Assembly (NCBI RefSeq): GCF_900176205.1
Contig: NZ_LT859959.1
Span: forward strand, 4,485,001 to 4,549,000
Direction: 5' to 3'
Source of the DNA: Bradyrhizobium sp. ORS 285
Lineage (GTDB): Bacteria > Pseudomonadota > Alphaproteobacteria > Rhizobiales > Xanthobacteraceae
Length of the DNA stretch: 64,000 nucleotides
In this document: positions 17,854 to 27,279 of the stretch, one piece after another
Layout of the letters: every line of letters starts with the position of its first letter
Numbering within the stretch: the first letter of the stretch is position 1
The notes under the pieces: generated by a model
Database searches by the model: none
Seen by the model: the letters and a program-made list of their open reading frames with translations, nothing else
What the model was told of the DNA's origin: nothing
Position numbers and translations under genes: made by a program

Positions 17854-19692
17854 ATGCCCGCCTACCGCTCCCGCACCTCCACCCATGGCCGCAACATGGC
17901 CGGCGCCCGCGGCCTGTGGCGCGCCACCGGCATGACCAACGAGGATTTCGGCAAGCCGATCATCGCCGTCGTCAACTCCTTCACCCAGTTCGTGCCCGGC
18001 CACGTTCACCTCAAGGACCTCGGCCAGCTGGTCGCGCGCGAGATCGAGAAGGCCGGCGGCGTCGCAAAGGAGTTCAACACCATCGCGGTCGACGACGGCA
18101 TCGCAATGGGACATGACGGCATGCTCTACAGCCTGCCGTCGCGCGAGCTGATCGCCGACAGCACCGAATACATGGTCAACGCGCATTGCGCCGACGCCAT
18201 GGTCTGCATCTCCAACTGCGACAAGATCACGCCCGGCATGCTGATGGCCGCGATGCGGCTCAACATCCCCGCCGTGTTCGTCTCCGGCGGGCCGATGGAG
18301 GCCGGCAAGGTCAACATCCAGGGCAAGCTGCGCAAGGTCGACCTGATCGATGCGATGATCGTCGCCGCCGACGACAAGGTGTCTGACGCCGATGTCGAGG
18401 TGATGGAGCGCTCGGCCTGCCCGACCTGCGGCTCCTGCTCCGGCATGTTCACGGCCAATTCGATGAACTGCCTGACCGAGGCGCTCGGCCTGTCGCTGCC
18501 CGGCAACGGCTCGGTGCTGGCGACGCATGCCGACCGCAAGGGCCTGTTCGTCGAGGCCGGTCATCTGATCGTCGATCTCGCCCGCCGCTACTACGAGCAG
18601 GACGATGCCTCGGTGCTGCCGCGCTCGATCGCCAACTTCAAGGCATTCGAGAACGCGATGAGCATGGACATCGCGATGGGCGGCTCGACCAACACCGTGC
18701 TGCATCTGCTCGCCGCCGCGCATGAGGGCGAGATCCCGTTCACGATGACCGACATCGATCGTCTCTCGCGCAAGGTGCCCTGCCTGTGCAAGGTCGCGCC
18801 CGCCGTGGCCGACGTGCACATGGAGGACGTGCATCGCGCCGGCGGCGTGATGGGCATCCTCGGCGAACTCGCCCGCGCCGGCCTGCTGCACACGGAGTTG
18901 CCGAGCGTGCATTCGGCCTCGCTCGCATCAGCGCTGGAGCGCTGGGACATCCGCCAGACGTCCAGCGAAAGCGTGAAGAACTTCTACATGGCCGCACCGG
19001 GTGGCGTGCCGACCCAGGTCGCGTTCAGCCAGGACCGCCGCTATCAGGAGCTCGATCTCGACCGCGAGAAGGGCTGCATCCGCGACCTCGACCACGCCTA
19101 TTCGAAGGACGGCGGCCTCGCGGTGCTGACTGGCAACATCGCGCTCGACGGCTGCATCGTGAAGACCGCCGGCGTCGATGCCTCGATCCTGAAATTCTCC
19201 GGCCCCGCGCGCGTGATGGAGAGCCAGGACGCCGCGGTCGAGGCGATCCTCACCAACAAGATCAAGGAAGGCGACATCGTCGTCATCATCTATGAAGGCC
19301 CGCGCGGCGGCCCCGGCATGCAGGAGATGCTGTATCCGACCAGCTACCTGAAATCGAAGGGCCTCGGCAAAGCCTGTGCGCTGATCACCGACGGCCGCTT
19401 CTCCGGCGGCACCTCGGGCCTCTCGATCGGCCACGTCTCGCCTGAGGCCGCCGAAGGCGGCCTGATCGGCCTGGTGCAGGACGGCGACCGCATCGAGATC
19501 GACATTCCGAATCGCACCATCCATCTCGCAGTGTCGGATGCCGAGCTCGCGCAGCGCCGCGCCGCGATGGAGGCCAAGGGCGACCAGGCCTGGAAGCCAA
19601 AGACTCGCGCCCGCAAGGTCTCGACCGCGCTGAAGGCCTACGCGGCCTTTGCGAGCAGCGCGGCCAAGGGCGCAGTGCGGATCGTGAAGTAA
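17854..19692 (+). CDS. ilvD: Dihydroxy-acid dehydratase
   Basis: A 612-residue IlvD/Edd-family enzyme that dehydrates dihydroxy acids in valine, leucine and isoleucine synthesis. Iron-sulfur ligands are visible in [11 protein letters not shown] (Cys about 126) and [19 protein letters not shown] (Cys about 190-200). Other landmarks are [29 protein letters not shown] and the C-terminal [14 protein letters not shown] and [20 protein letters not shown] segments. Length is as expected for the [4Fe-4S] class. Confidence 0.97.
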   Translation: MPAYRSRTSTHGRNMAGARGLWRATGMTNEDFGKPIIAVVNSFTQFVPGHVHLKDLGQLVAREIEKAGGVAKEFNTIAVDDGIAMGHDGMLYSLPSRELIADSTEYMVNAHCADAMVCISNCDKITPGMLMAAMRLNIPAVFVSGGPMEAGKVNIQGKLRKVDLIDAMIVAADDKVSDADVEVMERSACPTCGSCSGMFTANSMNCLTEALGLSLPGNGSVLATHADRKGLFVEAGHLIVDLARRYYEQDDASVLPRSIANFKAFENAMSMDIAMGGSTNTVLHLLAAAHEGEIPFTMTDIDRLSRKVPCLCKVAPAVADVHMEDVHRAGGVMGILGELARAGLLHTELPSVHSASLASALERWDIRQTSSESVKNFYMAAPGGVPTQVAFSQDRRYQELDLDREKGCIRDLDHAYSKDGGLAVLTGNIALDGCIVKTAGVDASILKFSGPARVMESQDAAVEAILTNKIKEGDIVVIIYEGPRGGPGMQEMLYPTSYLKSKGLGKACALITDGRFSGGTSGLSIGHVSPEAAEGGLIGLVQDGDRIEIDIPNRTIHLAVSDAELAQRRAAMEAKGDQAWKPKTRARKVSTALKAYAAFASSAAKGAVRIVK

Positions 19693-19694
19693 GT

Positions 19695-19750
19695 GAGGCT
19701 GCCCCTCACCCAACCCATCTCCCCGTGAAGAACGGGGAGAGGCAGCGCAG
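19695..19750. repeat. Interspersed hairpin repeat (CTCCCCGTGAAGAACGGGGAG type), copy A
   Basis: Begins with GAGGCTGCCCCTCACC and contains the small hairpin CTCCCCGT-GAAG-AACGGGGAG. Related copies lie at 19851-19912 (inverted), 19981-20035, 42359-42408 (inverted) and 42481-42537. Here it directly follows the ilvD stop and could serve as a transcription end. Confidence 0.8.
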
Positions 19751-19850
19751 CGTTCGTATGGAGATGCCTCGTATCGCGTCGGCGATGCGAAGCTCATCAT
19801 GAACGGCAAGCTCATTCTCTTGAGGCAGTAATCTTAGGCGTCGGCAGTGC

Positions 19851-19912
19851 GACCTCTCCCCGCCCTTTGCGGGGAGAGGTTGGATTGCGCAGCAATCCGG
19901 GTGAGGGGCATG
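19851..19912. repeat. Interspersed hairpin repeat, copy B (inverted)
   Basis: Opposite orientation to copy A. It keeps the CTCCCCGCCCTTTGCGGGGAG hairpin core and ends with GGGTGAGGGGCA. Lies in the 412-bp gene-free region 19693-20104, where I see no genes. Confidence 0.75.
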
Positions 19913-19980
19913 GCACTGACGAAGCCTCATCGCAGCTCCATCGGATTCGCAAGGCGTCCTTCTATCGCAGCACCACCCCT

Positions 19981-20035
19981 GAGGCTGCCCCTCACCCCGA
20001 CCCTCTCCCCGTGAAGAACGGGGAGAGGGAGCGCA
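19981..20035. repeat. Interspersed hairpin repeat, copy C
   Basis: Nearly identical to the copy at 42481-42537, sharing GCTGCCCCTCACCCCGACCC and the following hairpin CTCCCCGTGAAGAACGGGGAG. Lies between ilvD and the amino-acid-binding protein gene, which are convergent, so bidirectional transcript ends may fall here. Confidence 0.8.
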
Positions 20036-20104
20036 CCGCTTGCGCTGCCATTCATCGAGCCTCAGCTAACAAACGGCTTGGTAGATTTCCTTCTGTTCAT
20101 CCCC

Positions 20105-21013
20105 TCAATACGCCTTCGGATCCCCGCTGTCGTTCGGCTGCGCGAAGGCCTTCTGCAGCACCGCCGTCATCGGGAAGTTGAAGTTGACGCCCTTCGGCGG
20201 CACCGGGGCCATGAACCATTTCGCGTAGAGCGTCGCGATCTCGGGGCTGGTGTAGAGCTTCGCCGTGGCGCGGTCGACGACGGTCTTGAAGGCGGGATCG
20301 TCCTTGCGCAGCATGATGCCGTAGGGCTCCGGCATCGAGAACTGGTCGGTCGAGATCGCGTAGTCCGACGGCGTCTTGGCGCTGGCGACGAGCCCGGCGA
20401 GCAGGATGTCGTCCATCACATAGGCGTCGGCGCGGCCGTTCTCGACCATCAGGAAGCCCTCGGCATTGTCCTTGGCGGCGACGATGTTCAGGCCGAGCTG
20501 GCGAGATGTATTGGCCTCGTAGAGCTGCTTGATGTTGGTGGTGCCCGATGTCGAGGCCACCGTCTTGCCCTTGAGATCGTCGATCGTCTTCAGGCCGCTC
20601 GCCGCCTTGGCGACGAAGCGGTTCGCGGTCAGGAAATAAGTGTGGGAGAAGGACACCAGCCGCTGCCGGTCGAGATTGTTGGTGGTCGAGGCGCATTCGA
20701 GATCGATGGTGCCGTTGGCCATCAGCGGAATGCGGGTCGCCGACGACACCGGCGTCAGCTTCACGTCGAGCTTGTCGAGCTTCAGCGTCGTCTTGATCTC
20801 GTCGACGATCCGGCCGCAGATGTCGAGTGCGAAGCCGAGCGGCTTCTGGTTGTCATCGATGTAGGAGAACGGCAGCGAGGTTTCGCGGTAGCCGATCGTG
20901 ATCGTGCCGGTCTCCTTGACCTTCTGCAAGGTCCCGGTGAGCTCCTCGGCAACCGCAGGTGCGACCAGCACCGTTGCGACCAGAGCATACGCGACGAGAC
21001 GTGCCTTGTTCAT
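20105..21013 (-). CDS. Amino-acid ABC transporter substrate-binding protein (orphan)
   Basis: A 302-residue periplasmic binding protein of the glutamate/aspartate GltI-like type (SBP family 3). The signal peptide is MNKARLVAYALVATVLVAPAVAEE. Domain landmarks are GTITIGYRETSLPFSYIDD, GFALDICGRIVDEI, the ligand-contact stretch IDLECASTTNNLDRQ and DLKGKTVASTSGT. The ATG at 21013 has an AAGGGAAA site. No permease or ATPase gene is next to it, so it must use transporter parts encoded elsewhere or act as an orphan receptor. Confidence 0.92.
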   Translation of the reverse strand: MNKARLVAYALVATVLVAPAVAEELTGTLQKVKETGTITIGYRETSLPFSYIDDNQKPLGFALDICGRIVDEIKTTLKLDKLDVKLTPVSSATRIPLMANGTIDLECASTTNNLDRQRLVSFSHTYFLTANRFVAKAASGLKTIDDLKGKTVASTSGTTNIKQLYEANTSRQLGLNIVAAKDNAEGFLMVENGRADAYVMDDILLAGLVASAKTPSDYAISTDQFSMPEPYGIMLRKDDPAFKTVVDRATAKLYTSPEIATLYAKWFMAPVPPKGVNFNFPMTAVLQKAFAQPNDSGDPKAY

Positions 21014-21191
21014 TCGTTTCCCTTGCCTTTGGATGCGGGTCACTCGGCAAAAGCAAGGAGCGGGCCACGGCGGCTATACCCGTCCCTTCAGGTTTGGCTG
21101 TGGCAACATCAGCGACGGCGCTGCCACCCTTGCGGCTGGCGCGACGGCGCGGCCTGGCTCATAATACCGGGCGTATCGAGATGAGGCGCGC

Positions 21192-21479
21192 ATGCTGTTC
21201 ATGGTCATCGAACGTTTCAAGGACCGCGATCCGATCCCCGTCTACCGCCGCGTCCGCGACCCCGGCATCACCTTCCCCGAGGGGCTCAAATATCTCGGCA
21301 GCTGGATCGAGCCGAATTTCGACCGCTGCTTCCAACTGATGGAATGCGACGACGCGCGTCTGCTGCAGCAATGGATCCTGGCCAATGCTCGCGACACCGG
21401 CATGACGTTCGAGATCGTGCCCGTGGTGACCAGCGCGGAGACGCGCGAGGTGGTGGCGCCGTATCTCGATCAGGCGTGA
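21192..21479 (+). CDS. DUF3303-like small protein
   Basis: A 95-residue cytosolic protein beginning MLFMVIERFK, followed by FPEGLKYLGSWIEPNFDRCFQLMECDDARLLQQWI. This matches the small ferredoxin-like-fold family annotated as DUF3303, of unknown function. It is divergent from the binding-protein gene (179 bp between start codons). The macro-domain-like gene starts 17 bp after its stop, so these two probably form one transcript. Confidence 0.75.
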   Translation: MLFMVIERFKDRDPIPVYRRVRDPGITFPEGLKYLGSWIEPNFDRCFQLMECDDARLLQQWILANARDTGMTFEIVPVVTSAETREVVAPYLDQA

Positions 21480-21496
21480 GCGCGGAAGGAGCAATC

Positions 21497-22501
21497 GTGG
21501 ATTGGTTCGAGAGGCTCACCGGATTCAAGGAAATCGATTATGCCTCCACGCGAGCCAAACTGAAGGTCGAGAACGGACGCCTGACATCTCTCGTCAATAG
21601 GAGGAGCTACGGCATTGGGCGGCTCGAGCTGCCGAAATTGTCGGAGCTTCGGCGACAAGCACAGCAGTCACCGCGCAGACCAGGGAAGCGTCGCGTGAAC
21701 CTCGTCAGCGGCGATGTCCGCACGCTTCATCTGGTCCCGGAGTTTGCCGGCGCCCTCTTCCAGGTTGCCTCGCAGTTCAATCTGCTGGAGATGATCGGTC
21801 CCCACGCAACGCCGGAAGACGGCGTGACGATCTACCAGTCCGATCCGACGCAGGGGCCTGCCTGCGCCATTGCCGCGGGTGCCGCGACGATCTACCGGAA
21901 CTACTTTGCTCCGCTTCCCGGTCAATCAGGTCAGACCCGCCACCGGCAGCTCGACGCGCTCGCCGATGTCGAGGCCGCTCTGAGACGCCGTCTGCCACGC
22001 GGCGGCGAGCTTTGGGCGATGACGAACGGCTATGCCCTGTGTACGCGGAGCGGGCTCGACTCCATCACGGCCATCCTCGATGCGAGCGATGAGGGTGAGA
22101 TCGATGCGCTGCGCGGACAGCTTCGGATCGGCCTGCATTCCGACGTCGAGCTGACCGACGCGGACGAGCCGCGGCCGACGGTGTCGCAGGCCTTCTGCTC
22201 TGCTCTGCCCGTCGCCTACTGCTCGCCCGCGCCCCGCTATTGGGAGCCATTCGCTCGCCTCGTCCTGGAGGCCAGTTACGAGGCCACGATTTGGGCGGCC
22301 GTACTCAACGCCATCAGCGGCTCGAACATCGTCCTGCTCACCAGCGTCGGCGGCGGCGCATTCGGCAATGAAGACAGCTGGATCGAAGACGCGCTTCGTC
22401 GGGCGCTGCTGCTGGCCTCCGGATTCGACCTCGACGTCAGGCTCGTCAGCTATGACCGTCCGACCGAGGCGTTCCTGCGGCTGCAGCGGGAGTTTGGCTA
22501 G
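21497..22501 (+). CDS. Macro-domain-like conserved hypothetical protein
   Basis: A 334-residue cytosolic protein read from a GTG at 21497, which has a GGAAGGAG site six bases before it; another in-frame GTG is at 21476. Conserved-looking stretches are FQVASQFNLLEM (88-99), DPTQGPACAIAAGAATIYRNYF (116-137), ELWAMTNGYAL (171-181) and NIVLLTSVGGGAFGNEDSWI (277-296). The last, a hydrophobic strand followed by a Gly-rich GGGAFGN loop, resembles the ADP-ribose-binding loop of macro domains and poly(ADP-ribose) glycohydrolases. The assignment is by motif only. It is probably cotranscribed with the DUF3303 gene. Confidence 0.65.
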   Translation: MDWFERLTGFKEIDYASTRAKLKVENGRLTSLVNRRSYGIGRLELPKLSELRRQAQQSPRRPGKRRVNLVSGDVRTLHLVPEFAGALFQVASQFNLLEMIGPHATPEDGVTIYQSDPTQGPACAIAAGAATIYRNYFAPLPGQSGQTRHRQLDALADVEAALRRRLPRGGELWAMTNGYALCTRSGLDSITAILDASDEGEIDALRGQLRIGLHSDVELTDADEPRPTVSQAFCSALPVAYCSPAPRYWEPFARLVLEASYEATIWAAVLNAISGSNIVLLTSVGGGAFGNEDSWIEDALRRALLLASGFDLDVRLVSYDRPTEAFLRLQREFG

Positions 22502-22681
22502 CGCCGCTCACGGCACGATCCCTCACCTCCGTCCCTGCCCGCACGCGCTCGTCCCAACCGTTCCGCCGGTCGTCCCACGACGCTGGCCCGGACTAGCCGG
22601 CCGTGGCCCCTGCGTGGCCGACCGCACCATGACGGTTCTGCCGTCGCAACCCTTGCGGTCCGTTCACGTCAGGAGGTCAAA

Positions 22682-23206
22682 ATGTCGTCTCATATCCATT
22701 TCCTGAGCATTCCCGCGCTCGTGCTGATTGCGACGCTGTCGGCATCATCGGCACACGCCGCTGATGCAGCTCCGGTCGGGGGCAGGTTCATGTGCAAGAC
22801 CGACGAAGAGCACAAGAACCGGGTGGAAGGCGATCCCGCCCACGAGCTCATTCTGCTGAGATCGAAATGCGACGGCCGCGCCTCCGGCGCATCCGCCCGC
22901 TTCGACGGCGGCCAGGTCATCATGCTTGAGCTCGACGATCTCGTCCGCGGCAACGGCACGCTGCGCGGTTACGACCACATCAAATACCCTGATGGCAGCG
23001 TGCAGATGGACAGCTATATCGGCCAGCAGACCACCACCGTGGTGAACGGCAAGCAGGAATGGACGGCCGTCGGCACCTGGGAGCAGACCGCCGGAACGCG
23101 GGGCCTCGCCACGTCGCATCTGCGCGGCACGTGGACCGCGAAATCGACATCCGACACCGAGTACGTCATCGATTGGGAGGGCGCGTCCGCCGAGACCGGT
23201 CCATGA
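22682..23206 (+). CDS. Exported hypothetical protein
   Basis: A 174-residue protein with a clear signal peptide (MSSHIHFLSIPALVLIATLSASSAHAAD) and a strong AGGAGGT ribosome site. The mature part is beta-rich, with a cysteine pair (FMCKTDEEHKN and RSKCDGRAS) and a repeated Thr/Gly pattern (GKQEWTAVGTWEQTAGTRGLATSHLRGTW). I do not recognise the family. It stands alone between two unrelated transcription units. Confidence 0.7.
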   Translation: MSSHIHFLSIPALVLIATLSASSAHAADAAPVGGRFMCKTDEEHKNRVEGDPAHELILLRSKCDGRASGASARFDGGQVIMLELDDLVRGNGTLRGYDHIKYPDGSVQMDSYIGQQTTTVVNGKQEWTAVGTWEQTAGTRGLATSHLRGTWTAKSTSDTEYVIDWEGASAETGP

Positions 23207-23257
23207 CTTGCGGACGCTGTTTCGCCAGCGAACGCCAAGCCGCCACTTGTAGTTCGT

Positions 23258-23390
23258 AGGGTGGGCAAAGGCGCTCCTCCGCTATCTCCGCGCAGAGGAT
23301 GCCAGAGCGCCGTGCCCACCATCTTGCTGATGCCGATTCCGATCAACGGTGGGCACGCTGCAGCCTGTCGGCTGCCGCTTTGCCCACCCT
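23258..23390. repeat. Nested palindromic repeat downstream of the exported protein gene
   Basis: Outer arms AGGGTGGGCAAAG (23258-23270) and CTTTGCCCACCCT (23378-23390), inner arms CGTGCCCACC (23311-23320) and GGTGGGCACG (23348-23357). It lies between convergent genes and could fold into a long hairpin acting as a two-way transcript end. Confidence 0.85.
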
Positions 23391-23402
23391 CCACCGTAAC
23401 CC

Positions 23403-24602
23403 CTACCCCTCGAACGCAAACAGCTCGATCGGGTCGCTGAAGCCGCGCACCGGAAATTCGCCGACGCGCTCCAGCGCGAAGGGTCCTTCGACGAGCTCGG
23501 CAAAAGCGCGGGACATCAGCACGGGGCGGCCCACCTGCTTGGTCAGCGCCTCCATGCGCGAGGCCATGTTGACCGCCGGTCCGATGACGGTGAAATCCAG
23601 CCGCGTGCGCGAGCCGATATTGCCGTACATCACGTCGCCGACATGGATGCCGATGCCGTAACGCAGCGGTTCGCGGCCGGTCTCCGCATGGCGCGTGTTC
23701 AGCTCCGCCATGGCTTGCCTGGCGCCGGTCACCGCATACAGCAGGTTCTCGCAGGCGCCGGGCTGGCTGAGCGGAAAGATCGCCAGCAGGCCGTCGCCGA
23801 TGAACTTCAGGATCTCGCCGCCATGTTGCGTGATCGGCTCGACCATCGCGTCGAAATAGCCGTTGAGCAGATCGATCACGTCGTCGCGCGGCCAGTTGTC
23901 GGAGATCTTGGTGAAGTCACGAAGATCGCAGATCATGATCGCGGCGCGCACGGTCTCGCCGCTGCCGCGGCGCGTCGCGCCCGCCAGGACCATCTCGCCA
24001 GCATGCGGCCCGACATAGGTTTCGAGCAAGGTGCGCGCCAGCCGGTTCTTGATGCGGATCTCGCTGACCAGCGCCAGCACCGGCATGAGCCGCAGCAGCG
24101 CATCGATATGCTCCTGATGGAAGCCGCCGCGCCGGTCGGTCGCGAAGGTCACGATGTGGCGCTTGCCGAGCGTATGATACATCGGCCAGGCGACATAGTC
24201 GGTCAGACCCATGGCACGCATATCGTCATAGACCGCGTGCTGGCGGCCGAGCTTCGGGTCGCGTGCGAGATTCTCGCGGATCTCGTCGGCACCGTCATAG
24301 ATCTCGCTGGCAGGGCTGCCGATATATTCCGAGCGCTCGCGCACGTCGTAATCGACCCGCGCGATCTCCGCGCCCTCCATGCCGTCGCTCCACAGGATGC
24401 GGGCGCCGAGCCATTGCGGATGGTTGATCTGGACATGCAGCGAGGCGCGCATCACGGGAATGCCGGCCCGCTGCAGCCGGATGCACATCTGGCCGAAGAT
24501 GTTGTCGATGAAGCGCTCGTCGCGGGTGCCGTTGGTGAGCCAGTCCACGACCTCGTCGCCGAGGCGCTGGCCGGGGACGTGATGGGCGTCTGCTGCGGTC
24601 AT
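23403..24602 (-). CDS. Class III adenylate/guanylate cyclase
   Basis: A 399-residue soluble protein. Residues 1-190 form a sensor-like N-terminal region without membrane helices, containing a conserved SPASEIYDGADEIRENL stretch. The catalytic domain (about 210-380) shows the metal-binding Asp in MICDLRDFTKIS, the second metal Asp in FIGDGLLAIFPL, the purine-site segment RLDFTVIGPAVNMASRMEAL with Asp and Arg, and GIGIHVGDVMYGNIGS. All residues needed for cyclase activity appear present. It makes a cyclic nucleotide in response to an unknown input. Rhizobia typically carry many such paralogues. Confidence 0.92.
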   Translation of the reverse strand: MTAADAHHVPGQRLGDEVVDWLTNGTRDERFIDNIFGQMCIRLQRAGIPVMRASLHVQINHPQWLGARILWSDGMEGAEIARVDYDVRERSEYIGSPASEIYDGADEIRENLARDPKLGRQHAVYDDMRAMGLTDYVAWPMYHTLGKRHIVTFATDRRGGFHQEHIDALLRLMPVLALVSEIRIKNRLARTLLETYVGPHAGEMVLAGATRRGSGETVRAAIMICDLRDFTKISDNWPRDDVIDLLNGYFDAMVEPITQHGGEILKFIGDGLLAIFPLSQPGACENLLYAVTGARQAMAELNTRHAETGREPLRYGIGIHVGDVMYGNIGSRTRLDFTVIGPAVNMASRMEALTKQVGRPVLMSRAFAELVEGPFALERVGEFPVRGFSDPIELFAFEG

Positions 24603-24811
24603 GGCGATCTCCTGCGGCTTGTCGGTCCGGGAGATGTCGTGCGGCAGTGCGAAAGAGTCAATCGACGTCTTGGTCTGGCAGGCTGCCCGGATGGGCAGGC
24701 TTCGTCCATCCTCATGGTGCGGTCGATCGGCCTTGGCCAGCCGACCAGATCATTGGCGTCTTGTGTCACGGGCGGATGACGCGCATCCGCCCGCTCCAGC
24801 CTCCTAAGGCC

Positions 24812-26155
24812 TCAGAAGTGCACCACCGTGCGCAGGCCGAGGACCACGGCGTTGCCGGTCTTCACGCCGGCGGCGTTGAAGCCGCGTCCGCCGGGGTTGA
24901 TGACGTACTGGGCGTCAAACTTCAGGTTCATCCAGCCAGTCGCCTGCCAACCGTACCAGGCCTCCAGCGGAATTTCGTTGCCGCCGGCATTCGGCGTCAG
25001 CGCAGCCGAGTTCACGTGAGTGGTGCCGACCGCGAAGCCGACCTCGTCCTCCGGCCGGAACGAGAAGGTTCCGGTGTGCTTGATGCCCCAGGAGACCTGG
25101 TAGTCCTGATAGGCGGTGCGGTGATCAGCCACGCTGGTGTTGAGGAAGGTGTACCAGCCCTGCGCCTTCGGCCCCTCGACGGTCAGGCGCTGCAGGATCG
25201 ATTCGTAGATCCCGTAGCGGCCGCGCGAGCTGCTGAGGTTCTGGTCGCCCACGCCCGGGCCTCCGGCGACGGCGCCGATGATGCCGGGGAGACCGCCATC
25301 GATCGTCGATGCGCTGTCGTACCAGCCGCCGAAGCGCCAGGTGCCGTTGAGCGGACCGCTCGGCTCATACACCACCTCGACCGGCACCAACACGCCCGAA
25401 GCCGGATTGGAGCGCGGAATGCCCGGCGCGAGATAGACGCCGGCATCCGACGTGGTCAGGTAGTTCGGGTTGGCATCGTAGACGCCGACCGACAGCTTCC
25501 ATTCCTTGGTGAAGTTGTAGTGCGCCACGCCGGCCCACTGGCTCACCGGCCAGTTGTAGATGTAGCCACCCTGGATGTTGCCCGGTTGGCCGCCGCAGAA
25601 GGTCAGGTTGATGAACTCGCACTGGCCGAAGAAGAAGTCCGAACCGACCGGCAGCCGGCCGCCCTTCAGCACGAGGCGATCATCGAACAGCTTCTGCTGA
25701 TAGTAGAGTTCGGTGAGGCGCAGGATGTTGCCGCGGCCGAACACCTCGTTGGTCAGCATCAACGCCGGAATGCCGGCTTCGCTGTTGAGGTTCTTGCCGA
25801 AGCGATCGACCAGCGTGACGCCGATCAGACCGCCCGGGATGCCGGCGAGCTTGGCCATGTCGAACTTGGCCTCGAACCACAATTGTCCGGCATTCGCGGA
25901 CGTCTTGCGCGATCCGCCCGACAGGTTGGTGACAGCTTCGTCACCCAGCGTGAGCGCGAGCGAGATGCCCTGCTCCTTCAGCTTGGTCCGGCCGAGATCG
26001 CCGAACAGATACGGCCGCGTCCAAAAATCATCGGTATAGGGGACCGGTGCGGGTGCCTTCATCGGCAGATCTGCCGCGACAGCCCCACTCCCCATCAAAC
26101 AAGACAAAGCGACCCCTGCGCCGCACATGCGCGCGGTCGTCACAAACCCACTCAT
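24812..26155 (-). CDS. OprB-family carbohydrate-selective porin
   Basis: A 447-residue outer-membrane beta-barrel. The N-terminal signal peptide (MSGFVTTARMCGAGVALSCLMGSGAVAADL) is followed by a DFWTRPYLFGDLGRTKLKEQGISL segment typical of OprB proteins. The body is rich in alternating aromatic/hydrophobic strands, and the chain ends in VVLGLRTVVHF with a terminal Phe, the BAM recognition residue. OprB porins admit glucose and other sugars. No sugar-transport genes adjoin it, so the substrate is not assignable. Confidence 0.92.
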   Translation of the reverse strand: MSGFVTTARMCGAGVALSCLMGSGAVAADLPMKAPAPVPYTDDFWTRPYLFGDLGRTKLKEQGISLALTLGDEAVTNLSGGSRKTSANAGQLWFEAKFDMAKLAGIPGGLIGVTLVDRFGKNLNSEAGIPALMLTNEVFGRGNILRLTELYYQQKLFDDRLVLKGGRLPVGSDFFFGQCEFINLTFCGGQPGNIQGGYIYNWPVSQWAGVAHYNFTKEWKLSVGVYDANPNYLTTSDAGVYLAPGIPRSNPASGVLVPVEVVYEPSGPLNGTWRFGGWYDSASTIDGGLPGIIGAVAGGPGVGDQNLSSSRGRYGIYESILQRLTVEGPKAQGWYTFLNTSVADHRTAYQDYQVSWGIKHTGTFSFRPEDEVGFAVGTTHVNSAALTPNAGGNEIPLEAWYGWQATGWMNLKFDAQYVINPGGRGFNAAGVKTGNAVVLGLRTVVHF

Positions 26156-26864
26156 TTTTCCTGCTCCTCGCAGCGCCCCAGGCTCTGGCTGTTATCTGAC
26201 GCGTCCGGCCCAGAGCCTCCGTCCCGGCGCGCGCTTCCCCACGGCTCAACCCCGGCCGCCGCCCATTTGTTGGGCGAATTCGTCAACCTGAGATTGGACG
26301 GTCAGCCTAGCAAGCGCTGGGGTGCCTTTGAATAGTCATATTATATCTTGGAGTCGGTATATGCGTAACTGTGACATGAGTGTCACATACCGCATTGCGA
26401 AATATACACTGATGCGCGAGGCATTCGTTGCCTGCAATTGCGGCACACCCTTAGGCATGAGGTCCACAAGGCTTAAGCCCCTGCGTGTGGGCATGCTGAC
26501 GCCCATCGCTCCGATTCCGGCCGACAACGGCAACGGAGAGAGTCGCCGTCGTGGCGCGCCTAGTTTCGACGTCCTTGGCTGAGGCTCGTTGATTTGCCCG
26601 ACGAGCAGCGTTCGCGACGTAGACGCGGGCCGACGGCCATCATCCTGTTATCGAAGTCGCCTGCGCCAAAACACTCAATTCGCCATCAGCCTCAGTCACA
26701 TCGCTGCTTTCAAGAGGATCGCGCAAAACAAAAGGCTTCCGAAAATCAGCAAATCATGTCTATTCTCTCCCCGTTCCGGTCCGGATGAGGGACGTACGCG
26801 TCGTCACGACACGTTGGGCCGGCAATGCGGTGGACGTGAGGGCATCAGCGCGCTTTACGGCGCG
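26156..26864. other. Gene-free region upstream of the OprB porin
   Basis: About 700 bp with no credible open frame. The first part must hold the porin promoter. The stretch 26326-26450 is AT-richer than its surroundings. It contains GTGACATGAGTGTCAC at 26371-26386, a perfect 6-bp inverted repeat that resembles a CRP/FNR-type half-site pair but with spacing (8 bases between TGTGA and TCACA) that does not fit CRP. The remainder runs into the interspersed element at 26865-27125. Confidence 0.5.
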
Positions 26865-27125
26865 GACGAATGATGTGCTCGCGGACGTGAAGTCGCGTGG
26901 TCCTGACACCCCGAAGCCGGTGTCCCCCGCGCAATGTGCGCAAGCGCATTGTCGCGACACGGTGGCCAACAAGCCGGTGCACCGAGGAGATCGCGTATAA
27001 GCGTTAAAACCATCGCGCAGGGAATGCCGGGTCGAATCGGCTGCACCTGTGGTGACTGCCGCCTGCTTTTCTTGCTGCAGGCGGGCCATGGGTGAGGCCT
27101 TCACCCGGCATTCCCTGCGCCCTCA
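26865..27125 (-). repeat. Structured interspersed element, copy 1
   Basis: Read on the minus strand it matches the element at 35501-35749. Shared blocks are GAGGGCGCAGGGAA, GCCGGG, CCATGGCCC, an 8-bp hairpin, ACCACAGGT, CCCTGCGCGA-GGTTTTAAC, TTATACG, an ACCGGCT block and a CAGGA..CGA..GTCCGC..TTCGTC end. Terminal arms GCGCAGGGAATGCCGGGT (27015-27032) and ACCCGGCATTCCCTGCGC (27103-27120) are perfectly complementary. The inner stem is at 27059-27066 and 27077-27084. Stem changes relative to copy 2 are compensated, which argues for folded RNA or a folding DNA element. No protein is likely. Confidence 0.75.
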
Positions 27126-27279
27126 TCATCGTTCGAGGGCGACGCCTTCCGCATCCTCCGGGCGCGATCGCGCCGCGGATGCGTTGTGACGTGCTTTGCT
27201 GTTTGACCGGTTGAAGATGATGGACGGAGCATGCCGATGTCGCACGCATCGAAAGTGAGCGCCGCTTTCGATGCAGCGG

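Noticed and set aside
26371..26386. GTGACATGAGTGTCAC considered as a CRP/FNR-type site
   Set aside because: The distance between TGTGA and TCACA is 8 bases rather than 6, and no gene starts at a fitting distance. Kept only as a palindrome note.
26322..26873. Short open frames upstream of the interspersed element
   Set aside because: No ribosome site, no recognisable motif and a composition like non-coding DNA. Part of the region belongs to the repeat element.
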